A DNA stretch of 64,000 nt from Brevibacillus parabrevis (GTDB lineage Bacteria; Bacillota; Bacilli; Brevibacillales; Brevibacillaceae). The stretch lies in contig NZ_RHHV01000007.1 of NCBI RefSeq assembly GCF_003710905.1, forward strand, positions 62,001 through 126,000, read 5' to 3'. Under the pieces are notes generated by a model. That model worked only from the letters and a program-made list of their open reading frames with translations. It did not search any database and was not told the DNA's origin. Of the stretch, positions 27,511 to 36,269 are shown one piece after another (within the stretch, counting starts at the first letter, position 1; each line of letters begins with the position of its first letter). A program made the position numbers and the translations under genes.

Positions 27511-27984
27511 ATGCGTGAGCTTTTTTCTGTTGCCGACCTGGAAGCGTTTGTCGTGCAAGCCAAGCAGCACACATACGTTGGAGGAGCCAAGCGCCTGTTG
27601 CCGTATCGGCTGGGGTCCAAGGACATTCAATATGCAAGCGGGGATTGGGCCTATCACGACAGCTATTTGGGCGAGAGCGATTTTATCGGGCAAGAGGTCG
27701 TGTACTTCCAAAAAAGTCCGGTGTGGGCGATGAATTATTTTGGCTACATCACCAAGCCGGAGCGAATCGACGCGCATGCTGCGGGACTGGTCATTAAGGC
27801 GAGCTTGTCGAAGATGTACGCGGAGGGCCGCTTTTTGGGGGCGTTCGAGCATGCGCAGGACGATTTGCGCTACGTCGATACGAATGAGGGGAATGTGACT
27901 CTTTTTCAGGGGAAGGAATTTATTTACCGCCAGGATGAGATTGTCTATGAATTGCTCTATCATGGCGGGTTGTTGAAAAAGTAG
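27511..27984 (+). CDS. DUF5680-type protein of unknown function
   Basis: 157 residues, ATG after AAAGAGGTGTTGGGG. No membrane segment or signal peptide is seen. The sequence (AKQHTYVGGA..., YHDSYLGESDFIGQEVVYFQKSPVWAMNY, split here) matches what I remember of the DUF5680 family, small cytoplasmic proteins sometimes fused to XRE helix-turn-helix domains. This copy has no such domain. It is flanked by terminators on both sides, so it is monocistronic. Confidence 0.7.
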   Translation: MRELFSVADLEAFVVQAKQHTYVGGAKRLLPYRLGSKDIQYASGDWAYHDSYLGESDFIGQEVVYFQKSPVWAMNYFGYITKPERIDAHAAGLVIKASLSKMYAEGRFLGAFEHAQDDLRYVDTNEGNVTLFQGKEFIYRQDEIVYELLYHGGLLKK

Positions 27985-28058
27985 GGCTGCACGATGACCA
28001 ATCTCGCGCGGGCAACCAAAACCGATCCGCCCCGTGAACCGATTTTGGCATAAAAGCG

Positions 28059-28092
28059 GCAAAAAGCCACCAGAATACAGGTGGCTTTTTGC
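28059..28092. terminator. Bidirectional-looking terminator
   Basis: GCAAAAAGCCACC pairs with GGTGGCTTTTTGC around AGAATACA. T5 follows in the plus direction, and A5 on the left arm gives T5 on the minus strand. Confidence 0.85.
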
Positions 28093-28240
28093 GTTGGACG
28101 GCTTTTTGGCATGGAGACAAATTGGATGGGTAAGAAACAGCGCGATTGGATCAGAAGAAAGACAGCGGCTTGTCCTATAATCAGCTTGCCACACTACAGG
28201 CTGACACTTGAGAAAAGGCTGGACAAGCGAAGGAGGAGCC

Positions 28241-29698
28241 ATGTCAAATCAAGACCAAACACCGTTGTTTACTGGACTGGTCAAGCACGCCCGAAAAAAT
28301 CCGATTCAATTTCATATACCCGGCCATAAAAAAGGCAAAGGAATGGACCCGGAATTTCGCTGGTTCATCGGCAAAAATGCCTTGTCTATCGACTTGATCA
28401 ACATCCGGCCGCTGGATGATCTGCACCAGCCTGCCGGGATTATTCAAGAGGCCCAGGACTTGGCTGCCGAGGCTTTTGGCGCCGAGCACACGATTTTTTC
28501 CGTGCAAGGAACCAGTACAGCGATTATGACGATGATCATGTCGGTTTGCCATCCGGGCGAAAAAATCATTGTGCCGCGCAATGTGCACAAGTCGATCATG
28601 AGCGGAATTATTTTCTCGGGGGCGCATCCGATTTTTCTGCATCCGGAAATGGACCTGGTCTACGGGATCGCGCATGGCATCACTCCAAAATCCGTCGAAG
28701 AAGCTTTGGAGCAACACCCGGACGCCAAGGCTGTTTTGGTTATTCACCCGACCTATTTTGGTACGGCCAGCGACCTGAAAAAAATTGTGAAGGTGGCGCA
28801 CGCGCGGGGTGTGCCTGTACTGGTCGATGAAGCCCATGGCTCGCATGTGCATTTTCACCCGAAATTGCCGCTGTCCGCGATGCAGGCAGGCGCAGATATG
28901 GCGGCGAGCAGCATGCACAAGCTTGGCGGCTCCATGACGCAAAGCTCGGTGCTGAATATCCAGGGAAACCGGATTTCGCTATCGCGCGTACAGGCGATTT
29001 CCAGCATGCTTTCCACGACGTCCACGTCTTATTTGCTGCTCGCCTCGCTCGATGTAGCGCGCAAACGGCTGGTGACCGCAGGCAAAACGCTGTTGGATCA
29101 GGCAATCCGCCTTGCCAATCAGGCACGTCAAGAAATCAATCGGATCGAGTATTTGACTTGCATGGGTAGCGAGATCATCGGACAAAACGGGGTGGTCGCC
29201 TACGATCCGACGAAGCTGGTCATTTCCGTAAAAGGGCTGGGGCTGACCGGGCATGAGGTGGAAAAATGGCTGAGGGAACGTTTCCATATTGAAGTGGAGC
29301 TGTCCGATTTGCACAACATCCTTTGTATTGTCACACCAAGCGACAGCAAAGCGGATTTGCAAATTCTCGTGTATGCGCTGGAAGAATTGTCGCTGCATTT
29401 TCGAGAGCAGGCGAAGGCGCTGGCAGAGGAGCACATGTCCCTGCCGCAAATTCCGCAGCTTGCTGTCACGCCGCGTGACGCTTTTTACGCGCCGACCGAA
29501 ATCGTGCCCGTCGCAGAAGCGGAGGGGAGAGTTATCGCCGAGTTTGTCATGGTGTACCCGCCAGGAATCCCGATTTTTATTCCGGGTGAAGTCATTTCCA
29601 AGGAAAATGTGGCTTACGCGCAAAGAAACCGGGAGGCAGGTCTGCCTGTCCAAGGCTCGGAAGACCCAGCGTTTTTGACTGTACGTGTACTCAAGTAA
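28241..29698 (+). CDS. speA: Arginine decarboxylase, SpeA/YaaO-type (fold type I PLP)
   Basis: 485 residues, ATG directly after AGGAGGAGCC. Motifs include FHIPGHKKGKGMDPEF, LVDEAHGSHVHFH and the PLP lysine in SSMHKLGGSMTQSS, with the small C-terminal Orn/Lys/Arg decarboxylase domain at about 390-485. The order and spelling of these motifs closely recall Bacillus SpeA, which makes agmatine from arginine for polyamine synthesis. Lysine as substrate cannot be excluded from sequence alone. A perfect TATAAT lies at 28176 without a good -35 box. Monocistronic between two terminators; speE and speB are not adjacent. Confidence 0.88.
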   Translation: MSNQDQTPLFTGLVKHARKNPIQFHIPGHKKGKGMDPEFRWFIGKNALSIDLINIRPLDDLHQPAGIIQEAQDLAAEAFGAEHTIFSVQGTSTAIMTMIMSVCHPGEKIIVPRNVHKSIMSGIIFSGAHPIFLHPEMDLVYGIAHGITPKSVEEALEQHPDAKAVLVIHPTYFGTASDLKKIVKVAHARGVPVLVDEAHGSHVHFHPKLPLSAMQAGADMAASSMHKLGGSMTQSSVLNIQGNRISLSRVQAISSMLSTTSTSYLLLASLDVARKRLVTAGKTLLDQAIRLANQARQEINRIEYLTCMGSEIIGQNGVVAYDPTKLVISVKGLGLTGHEVEKWLRERFHIEVELSDLHNILCIVTPSDSKADLQILVYALEELSLHFREQAKALAEEHMSLPQIPQLAVTPRDAFYAPTEIVPVAEAEGRVIAEFVMVYPPGIPIFIPGEVISKENVAYAQRNREAGLPVQGSEDPAFLTVRVLK

Positions 29699-29711
29699 AT
29701 GTGATCTGCAA

Positions 29712-29745
29712 AAAAAGGCAGCCTTTGCTACGGGCTGTCTTTTTC
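29712..29745 (+). terminator. Rho-independent terminator after speA
   Basis: AAAGGCAGCC pairs with GGCTGTCTTT (one G-T pair) around a 9-base loop and is followed by T5. Confidence 0.8.
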
Positions 29746-29892
29746 TGTGACCAAACCTTGTCGTAAATGCAACCAAATCTTGAACATGGCTGGTTCAAGG
29801 ACTTGCTCATTGGCTGGTGACACTCGATTGGATCGCCCTTACAGTAGGACTTGTTTCAACCAGTACCGAGCATGGTGATAGGAGATGAGGAC

Positions 29893-30798
29893 ATGAAAAC
29901 GTCCAAGACAGCACGCTGTCTGTCCGTTTTGTACATGTTCCTGCTGCTGTTCATGACGACCGGGTGCGCAGATAAATATCTCGTGCTCAATCCGAAGGGG
30001 CCGATCGGTGAACAGCAAAAGGACCTGATGATTTTGTCTACGCTTTTATGCTTGATCGTGATTGTTCCGGTTTTGATTCTGACTTTTGTCATTGTGTGGC
30101 GATACCGTGACAGGAAAGGAAGAAAGGCGAAGTACACCCCGGAGTGGGAGCACAGCACGGCGCTGGAGACGACCTGGTGGGGGATTCCTGTTGTCATCAT
30201 TACGTTGATCGCTATTATTACGGTTCGCTATACGTATTCGCTCGAACCGTCCAAACCGCTAGAGTCAAAAGTCGAACCGATCACGATTCAGGTGACGAAT
30301 CTGGATTGGAAGTGGCTGTTCCAATATCCCGAGCAGGGGATTGCGACAGTGAACTACGTGCAGTTCCCGGAAGATGTGCCGATTCGCTTCGAGATTACCT
30401 CGGATGCCCCGATGAACTCCTTCTGGATTCCCCAGCTTGGCGGACAGATTTATGCGATGTCGGGAATGGCGATGGTTTTGCACCTGCAAGCAGACGAGCA
30501 GGGCGAGTACATGGGGTCCGGCGCCAACTACACGGGGAAGGGCTTCGCGGACATGTACTTCACGGCCAAGGCGACATCGCAGGAAGCTTTTGATCAATGG
30601 GTGAGCGAAGTGAAAGGAACATCGGCAGCATTGACTCTGGATGGCTATAAAAAGCTGGCAGAGCAAGGTACCTCGGATGTCCGCTATTTCTCCTCTTTCC
30701 CTGAAGGATTGTTTGAGATGACAGTGACGAAATACGCTGCTTCGCACAACCACGGTTTGTCCGTGAAGGCACGCAAGGAAGTGCGCATCGAGGAATAG
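29893..30798 (+). CDS. qoxA: Quinol oxidase (aa3-600 type) subunit II, lipoprotein
   Basis: 301 residues, ATG after TAGGAGATGAGGAC. A lipoprotein signal ends in FMTTGC, followed by two membrane helices and a cupredoxin domain with TNLDWKWLFQYPEQG and MNSFWIPQLGGQIYAMSGM. The CuA ligand motif (two Cys with Gly between) is absent, so electrons come from menaquinol and not from cytochrome c. First gene of qoxABCD. The operon continues through ctaB, a cytochrome c and a Sco protein. Confidence 0.95.
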   Translation: MKTSKTARCLSVLYMFLLLFMTTGCADKYLVLNPKGPIGEQQKDLMILSTLLCLIVIVPVLILTFVIVWRYRDRKGRKAKYTPEWEHSTALETTWWGIPVVIITLIAIITVRYTYSLEPSKPLESKVEPITIQVTNLDWKWLFQYPEQGIATVNYVQFPEDVPIRFEITSDAPMNSFWIPQLGGQIYAMSGMAMVLHLQADEQGEYMGSGANYTGKGFADMYFTAKATSQEAFDQWVSEVKGTSAALTLDGYKKLAEQGTSDVRYFSSFPEGLFEMTVTKYAASHNHGLSVKARKEVRIEE

Positions 30799-30822
30799 CC
30801 AGAAGGAAGGAGAGAGGAAGAC

Positions 30823-32784
30823 GTGTGGGATAAAGCGAAAGAATTTGCTTCGGAGTTTTTTGTGACAGGCGATCCGCTCATCTACGGTGCGGATGTCAGT
30901 ATCGCTTTGACGCTGATCGCGATCGTTTCTGTGCTGACTTACTATAAAAAATGGGGCTGGCTCTGGCGCGAATGGCTGACGACTGTCGACCACAAACGGA
31001 TTGGCATCATGTACATTTTGGCTTCCGTGCTCATGCTGTTTCGCGGCGGGGTCGACGCGCTGCTGATGCGTGCGCAGCTCGCCATGCCAGAGCTGCAATT
31101 TTTGCCCGCCGAGCACTACAACCAGATTTTTACGACGCATGGCGTCATCATGATTTTGTTTATGGCGATGCCGCTTATGTTCGGGCTGTTCAATGTGATC
31201 GTACCGTTGCAACTGGGGGCGCGTGACGTAGCCTTCCCGTTTCTGAACTCGCTCAGCTTCTGGCTGTTTTTCTCGGGAGCGATGTTGTTCAACTTGTCGT
31301 TTGTCATCGGCGGCTCGCCGGATGCCGGGTGGCTGGCCTATCCGCCGTACTCGGATAAAACATTCAACCCTGGCTACGGGCAAGACTTCTACATTTGGGG
31401 CATCCAGATTTCCGGGATCGGCAGCTTGATGACGGGGATCAACTTCATCGTCACGATCTTGAAAATGCGCACGCCCGGCATGACGTTGATGAAAATGCCG
31501 ATGTTCTCGTGGTCGGTGCTGTCGAGCTGTATCGCCATCGTGTTTGCTTTTCCGATCTTGACCGTGACTTTGGCGCTTCTGTTCATCGACCGCTATTTGG
31601 GCGGACATATTTTCACGCTGGACGGCGGCGGCAACCCGATGATGTACATCAACCTGATCTGGATGTGGGGCCACCCGGAAGTATACATTCTCGTGCTGCC
31701 TGCATTCGGCATCTTCTCCGAGGTCGCCGCCACGTTCTCGAAGAAAAAGCTGTTCGGGTATAAATCCATGGTGTTCGCCATGATGATTATTAGCGTCGTG
31801 TCGTTCCTCACCTGGGCGCATCACTTTTTTACGATGGGCTCCGGGGCAGATGTCAACGCGTTCTTTGCCCTGTCCACGATGGTGATTGCCATTCCGACAG
31901 GTGTGAAGGTGTTCAACTGGCTGTTTACGATGTTCCGCGGAAAAGTCACTTTTGAAACACCGATGCTGTGGATGATCGGGATTATTCCGAACTTCGTCAT
32001 CGGCGGGATGACCGGGGTGCTCTTGTCTGTCGCGCCTGCCGATTTCCAGTATCACAACAGCTATTTCCTGATAGCCCACTTCCATCAGGTCATTATCGCC
32101 GGAGTCGTATTCGGATTTTTCGCCGGATTGTACTACTGGTGGCCGAAGCTGTTTGGCTTCAAGCTGAACGAACGTCTCGGCCGACTGGCTTTCTGGCTGT
32201 GGAATCTCGGTTTTTACCTGTGCTTCATGCCGCAATACGCGCTCGGTCTGATGGGGATGACTCGCCGGGTATATACGTACGGTTGGGACAAAGGCTGGTT
32301 TGAAATGAATCTCGTTTCCACGATCGGGGCCGTCCTGATGGGCGCAGCCTTCATCGTGCAAGTTTGGGATATTGCGCACAGCCTGAAAAAAATGGATCGG
32401 GAAGGAACCCAAGATCCGTGGAATGCGCGGACGCTGGAATGGTCGATTCCGTCTCCCGCTCCGTTTTACAACTTCGCTACTTTGCCGCAGGTGACTCATC
32501 AGGACGACTGGTGGGAGAAGAAGCAGAGAGGCTGGAGTGCTCCGGCAGTCGAGCTGGAACCGATTCACATGCCGAAAAATTCCGGTATCCCGATCATCAT
32601 GTCGATGTTTTGGTTTTTCAGCGGATTCGGGCTGGTATTTGACTGGCTTTGGCTGGCGGTACCGGGATTTGTGGGAGTGCTCGCTTGCATGATCGTCCAT
32701 TCGTTCAACTACAAGCCGGACTATTACGTCCCGGTGGAGGAAGTGCAGCGGGTTGAGGCTGCGGCAAGGAGGGGGAGCAAGTAA
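30823..32784 (+). CDS. qoxB: Quinol oxidase subunit I
   Basis: 653 residues, GTG start after GGAAGGAGAG. It contains the haem-copper oxidase core with TTHGVIMILFMAMP, the His-Tyr cross-link motif WGHPEVYILVLPAFG, the CuB histidines in WAHHFFTMGSG and the haem ligands in NSYFLIAHFHQVI. It reduces O2 to water and pumps protons. The length is that of QoxB/CyoB with extra terminal helices. The stop overlaps the start of qoxC by one base (TAATG). Confidence 0.97.
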   Translation: MWDKAKEFASEFFVTGDPLIYGADVSIALTLIAIVSVLTYYKKWGWLWREWLTTVDHKRIGIMYILASVLMLFRGGVDALLMRAQLAMPELQFLPAEHYNQIFTTHGVIMILFMAMPLMFGLFNVIVPLQLGARDVAFPFLNSLSFWLFFSGAMLFNLSFVIGGSPDAGWLAYPPYSDKTFNPGYGQDFYIWGIQISGIGSLMTGINFIVTILKMRTPGMTLMKMPMFSWSVLSSCIAIVFAFPILTVTLALLFIDRYLGGHIFTLDGGGNPMMYINLIWMWGHPEVYILVLPAFGIFSEVAATFSKKKLFGYKSMVFAMMIISVVSFLTWAHHFFTMGSGADVNAFFALSTMVIAIPTGVKVFNWLFTMFRGKVTFETPMLWMIGIIPNFVIGGMTGVLLSVAPADFQYHNSYFLIAHFHQVIIAGVVFGFFAGLYYWWPKLFGFKLNERLGRLAFWLWNLGFYLCFMPQYALGLMGMTRRVYTYGWDKGWFEMNLVSTIGAVLMGAAFIVQVWDIAHSLKKMDREGTQDPWNARTLEWSIPSPAPFYNFATLPQVTHQDDWWEKKQRGWSAPAVELEPIHMPKNSGIPIIMSMFWFFSGFGLVFDWLWLAVPGFVGVLACMIVHSFNYKPDYYVPVEEVQRVEAAARRGSK

Positions 32785-33395
32785 TGGCTCAGACGCATAG
32801 CAACGCCGAGCATCACGGCCACGGCCATGAACATCCTGATCAGGAGGAAATGCGCACCTTTGCTTTTTGGATTTACCTCATGACGGACGTCATTTTGTTT
32901 GCGACCTTGTTTGCGACTTACATCGTCCTGCAAGGCAACACGGACGGCGGGCCAGGGCCGAAAGACATTTTTCAGATGAACGGCATTTACGCCAGTACGT
33001 TTATTTTGTTGACGAGCAGCTTTACGAGCGGCCTTGCCCTTTTGGCGATGCACAAGGGCAATCGACTTGCTCTGATGAACTGGCTGTGGGTGACGATTTT
33101 TCTGGGAGCGTCGTTTTTGTTCCTGGAGGTCAACGAGTTTATGCACATGGTGCACGAAGGCGCAACGATCAGCACGAGCGCTTTCCTGACAGCCTTTTAC
33201 ACATTGGTCGGGACGCACGGCTTGCACGTTGCTCTCGGCCTGGGCTGGATGATTATTTTGATCATCCAAATCGCCAAGCACGGCATCACGCCCGTGACCA
33301 AGCGCAAAGTCAACATCGTCAGCCTGTTCTGGCATTTTCTCGATATCGTCTGGATTTTCGTCTTCACCATCGTGTATTTGCTGGGGGTGAAGTAA
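32784..33395 (+). CDS. qoxC: Quinol oxidase subunit III
   Basis: 203 residues with five membrane helices and the family motif YTLVGTHGLHVALGLGWM. The His-rich lead HSNAEHHGHGHEHPDQEE is notable: eight histidines in about 20 residues might bind metal, or may just be a soluble tail. Start and stop overlap the neighbours (TAATG with qoxB; one base before the qoxD GTG). Confidence 0.95.
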   Translation: MAQTHSNAEHHGHGHEHPDQEEMRTFAFWIYLMTDVILFATLFATYIVLQGNTDGGPGPKDIFQMNGIYASTFILLTSSFTSGLALLAMHKGNRLALMNWLWVTIFLGASFLFLEVNEFMHMVHEGATISTSAFLTAFYTLVGTHGLHVALGLGWMIILIIQIAKHGITPVTKRKVNIVSLFWHFLDIVWIFVFTIVYLLGVK

Positions 33396-33396
33396 A

Positions 33397-33702
33397 GTGA
33401 GCAACCAAACGGCACACGGTTCCTTGAAATCGTACGTCACCGGGTTTATTTGCTCGATCGTGTTGACGATTATCCCGATTGTCGTCCTCGTAAACAATTG
33501 GCTGGAAGGGCTGGGCAGCACAATCGTCTTTTTGGCGGCGGCGCTGTTGCAGTTTATCGTTCAGCTGGTGTTCTTCATGCACTTGAAGGACGAGGAAAAA
33601 CCGAGGTACAATCTGATGTCGCTTTTGCTCGGGATTTTTATCGTCCTGTTGATCGTGGTCGGCTCCATCTGGATCATGATGTACAACATGGTAGCGATAT
33701 GA
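33397..33702 (+). CDS. qoxD: Quinol oxidase subunit IV
   Basis: 101 residues, GTG start one base after the qoxC stop, with three membrane helices and the CyoD-family motif QFIVQLVFFMHLKDE. It assists assembly of the oxidase. The ctaB gene follows after 25 bases with its own AAAGGAGGGG. Confidence 0.93.
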   Translation: MSNQTAHGSLKSYVTGFICSIVLTIIPIVVLVNNWLEGLGSTIVFLAAALLQFIVQLVFFMHLKDEEKPRYNLMSLLLGIFIVLLIVVGSIWIMMYNMVAI

Positions 33703-33727
33703 GCAAGAAACAAAAGGAGGGGCCCGG

Positions 33728-34594
33728 ATGCTCGCAGACTGGATACAGCTGACCAAACCCCGCATCCTACAGTTGAATTTGATCGCAGCATTTGGCGGTT
33801 ACTGGGTGGCTAGCAAGTGGGAGCCGGATTGGCTGCTTCTTTTGTGGCTGTTGACCGGGACGGCGCTGACGATGGCGGCGTCCTGCGTATGGAACAATGT
33901 TTGGGATTACGAGCTGGATCGCAAAATGCAGCGGACAAAAGACCGCCCGCTCGCGGCTGGTCGACTGAAAACCGGGGGCGTGCTGCTGTACGCCCTGATG
34001 CTCGGTGTTTGCGGCGAGCTGGTTTTGTTCTGGAAAGGAAACGAGCTGGTCGGTTGGCTCGGACTGTTCGGGATGTTCATGTACGGGTGCGTCTATACGA
34101 TGTGGCTGAAAAGAAAGTCGACATGGAGCACGTCGATTGGCGGGGTGTCCGGCGCAATGCCCCCGGTGATGGGGTATTGTGCCGCTTCGAACGAGCTTGA
34201 TGCCGGGGCATGGTTGTTGTTTGCCTTGCTGTATTTTTGGCAGCCCGCGCATTTCTGGTCGCTGTCGATTCGGCGCGTGGACGAGTATAAAGCGGCTGGC
34301 TTTCCGCTGCTTCCTGTCGTCAAAGGAATCGCCCGAACCAAGCTGCAAATGATTCCGTACGTACTGTTTCTGCTCCCGACGGTCACGGCGATGTACCTGC
34401 TAGGGTATGCAGGGGTTGTGTTTTTCGCGGTTTCTTTGCTGTTCGGCATGATCTGGATGGGACATACCATCAGTGGCGTTGTGACAGCAAATAATGAGAA
34501 ATGGTCGAAAACGAATTTTATCTTGTCCGTAAACTATTTGCTGGTTGTCTTCGTGTGCATGGTCGTCGATACGCCAGGCCGTCCATTTTGGTAG
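33728..34594 (+). CDS. ctaB: Protohaem IX farnesyltransferase (haem O synthase)
   Basis: 288 residues, polytopic UbiA-family enzyme. The first prenyl-diphosphate motif NNVWDYELDRKMQRTKDRPL and the second region YFWQPAHFWSLSIRRVDEY are present. It makes haem O, the precursor of haem A for the aa3-type oxidase encoded upstream. ctaA is not nearby. It is placed within the oxidase operon, ensuring haem supply with subunit synthesis. Confidence 0.95.
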   Translation: MLADWIQLTKPRILQLNLIAAFGGYWVASKWEPDWLLLLWLLTGTALTMAASCVWNNVWDYELDRKMQRTKDRPLAAGRLKTGGVLLYALMLGVCGELVLFWKGNELVGWLGLFGMFMYGCVYTMWLKRKSTWSTSIGGVSGAMPPVMGYCAASNELDAGAWLLFALLYFWQPAHFWSLSIRRVDEYKAAGFPLLPVVKGIARTKLQMIPYVLFLLPTVTAMYLLGYAGVVFFAVSLLFGMIWMGHTISGVVTANNEKWSKTNFILSVNYLLVVFVCMVVDTPGRPFW

Positions 34595-34618
34595 ACCAGA
34601 TGAAGGGCAGGGATTCTT

Positions 34619-34951
34619 ATGAGAGTAGCTTCCTATCTGATCGTATTTTTTCTGCTCGCCGCAGTTTCCGGGTGCGGCAGCCCAGCGGCCGAAGAACAGG
34701 CGGAAGTGACGGCTTCCGCTGAAGATACAAGCGCGATGCAGCTATATAAAAAGAACTGCATGAGCTGCCATGGCAACGATTTGTCCGGCAGGGTCGGCCC
34801 GAGCTTGCAGCAAGCAGGTTCCAGGCTGACCGAGGAACAGATTGGAGACATCATCAAAGCGGGTGCAAGAGGGATGCCGGGTTACGAAAAGAGCCTGAAG
34901 ACCGAAGAAATCTCCCAACTGGCAAAATGGTTGGCTGCGAAGAAGGAATAG
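34619..34951 (+). CDS. Lipoprotein cytochrome c (c-551/CccB-like)
   Basis: 110 residues. The lipobox is LAAVSGC, then an acidic linker, then one class I cytochrome c domain with haem site CMSCH and axial Met in GARGMPGYE. The domain is attached to the outer membrane face by lipid. GGCAGGG precedes the ATG weakly. Its presence next to a quinol oxidase is odd, because QoxA has no CuA; it may serve another oxidase or a soluble electron chain. Confidence 0.92.
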   Translation: MRVASYLIVFFLLAAVSGCGSPAAEEQAEVTASAEDTSAMQLYKKNCMSCHGNDLSGRVGPSLQQAGSRLTEEQIGDIIKAGARGMPGYEKSLKTEEISQLAKWLAAKKE

Positions 34952-34968
34952 AGCGGGAGGAATATGCG

Positions 34969-35544
34969 ATGAAAAGAGCAGTCTGGTTCATCACTTTAGT
35001 CATCACAATCGTATTGGCGACCGCCTGCGGCAGTGAAAAGGCAAGCAAGCTGAACATACCCGTGCAACCTTTCGCGTTTACTGACCAGGACGGAAAACCT
35101 TTTTCCTCAGCCGATGTAGAAAACAAGGTGTGGGTCGCCAACTTTATTTTTACGTACTGCGCGACGGTTTGCCCGACGATGACAGCCAACATGGCGCAGT
35201 TGCAAAAGAAAGCGAAGGAGGCGGGAGTGGACGTCGAGCTGGTCTCCTTTTCGGTCGATCCAGAGCAAGACAGCCCGGAGGCACTGAAGGCTTATTTGGG
35301 CAAATTCGCTGCCGATTTTTCCAACTGGCATGCATTGACCGGCTACGAGTTTGCCGAAATCAAAACGTTTTTGCTGCGCTCGTTCCGGGCTACGATTGCC
35401 AAAGACGCTGCATCTGAACAAGTCATTCACGACACGCTGTTCTATCTGGTCGATCAGAACGGCAAAGTGGTGGCACGCTATGACGGCATGACCGATCCGC
35501 CTTACGACGAGATCGTGGAGGACATCAAGCTGCTGCAAAAATAG
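34969..35544 (+). CDS. Sco1/SenC-family copper chaperone, lipoprotein
   Basis: 191 residues from ATG 34969 after GGGAGGAATATGCG; an in-frame ATG at 34927 lies inside the cytochrome gene. The lipobox ends LATACG. The thioredoxin-like fold has the copper motif CATVCP and the distal His in VIHDTLFYLVD. Sco proteins deliver copper to CuA of cytochrome c oxidases or act as thiol reductases. The neighbouring oxidase lacks CuA, so the partner may be CuB or an oxidase elsewhere. Confidence 0.93.
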   Translation: MKRAVWFITLVITIVLATACGSEKASKLNIPVQPFAFTDQDGKPFSSADVENKVWVANFIFTYCATVCPTMTANMAQLQKKAKEAGVDVELVSFSVDPEQDSPEALKAYLGKFAADFSNWHALTGYEFAEIKTFLLRSFRATIAKDAASEQVIHDTLFYLVDQNGKVVARYDGMTDPPYDEIVEDIKLLQK

Positions 35545-35549
35545 GGCAA

Positions 35550-35590
35550 GACAAAAAGAGAAACTCCTTTGGCGAGTTTCTCTTTTTGTC
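35550..35590. terminator. Bidirectional terminator, 17-bp perfect stem
   Basis: GACAAAAAGAGAAACTC pairs perfectly with its complement at 35574-35590 around CTTTGGC. It works for the oxidase operon and, on the minus strand, for the convergent gene remnant at 35613. Confidence 0.9.
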
Positions 35591-35612
35591 GATAAAGCCC
35601 TGTCCCGTTTTG

Positions 35613-35772
35613 TTATCTTGCCAGCAGCAGCGCTAGGAGAACAGCTTGAAATTCCTCTGGCGCATTGTCAAAAGCTACTTGCCTGTTGTTACGGAAGAAA
35701 TCGGCTTCCACTTTTTCATTTTGGTCAATCGGAACGAGATAAATGCCGGATGAATCTGGCTTCAAGCTCTGA
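35613..35772 (-). pseudogene. C-terminal remnant of an unidentified gene, cut by AT-rich insertion
   Basis: On the minus strand a coding-looking frame ends at TAA (35613-35615). Its last 50 codons read LKPDSSGIYLVPIDQNEKV, then about 31 more residues ending AVLLALLLAR. Codon use is like the neighbours. Upstream of about 35770 the frame loses this character and enters the AT-rich toxin-like gene on the other strand. I infer that a resident gene, convergent with the sco gene and sharing its terminator, was cut here. The family is not recognised. Confidence 0.6.
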
Positions 35773-36206
35773 TGGTGACTCTTATGGCTGGGAAAGGGGC
35801 ATGGAATTATACAGAATTAGCTTTCGGTAGAAATGGTACTGATGAAGAATCAGATGCTTTTCGACATGCGTTATGGAATATGTGGATAGTATGGGCAGTG
35901 AATGATAGTTGGGCAGAAAAGTGGACGAATGCCCACGAAGATGGTGCTTCCTATCAAAACAAAAAATCTCTAACATATAAAATGGATATGCACAATAATG
36001 CAGAAGGACGATACAAAGCAGCACAAGAGGGGATAGACAGTGATAGCAGTCGTTCAGACATTAAAATTGCGATTGATGAGTTATACAAAAGCGGAAAGCT
36101 TAAAAAAATTAATAAACCGAACCCTAAAAAAGAGAGTACCTGGACACTAGATAAATTTACAGGTAAAGAAGAGGATTATGCAGATCAAGATCTTCCCCCT
36201 ATTTAG
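35772..36206 (+). pseudogene. Toxin-like C-terminal domain fragment (DUF6973-like), N-terminus missing
   Basis: 144 codons without a ribosome site at the first ATG, in DNA clearly richer in A+T than its surroundings. The readable domain has GRNGTDEESDAFRHALWNMW, then AHEDGASYQN and MDMHNNAEGRYKAA. This His/Glu-Asp pattern recalls the DUF6973 group, found as C-terminal domains of secreted proteins and polymorphic toxins. No leader or trafficking domain is present, so this looks like an orphan C-terminal module brought in by transfer. It could still be expressed from an internal start. The family call is from memory of motif shape. Confidence 0.55.
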
Positions 36207-36210
36207 TAAG

Positions 36211-36252
36211 AAAAAAGAGAACCAGGAATAATCATTCCTGATTCTCCTTTTT
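36211..36252 (+). terminator. Rho-independent terminator
   Basis: GAGAACCAGGAAT pairs with ATTCCTGATTCTC (one mismatch) around AATC and is followed by a T-rich stretch; it lies just after the toxin-like frame. Confidence 0.75.
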
Positions 36253-36269
36253 GAAAGAAGGTGATATTT

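Noticed and set aside
30265..32700. 811-codon open frame antisense to qoxA and qoxB
   Set aside because: It opposes two clear, conserved oxidase genes, is full of Arg, His and Gln, and has no domain pattern. It is a codon-bias shadow.
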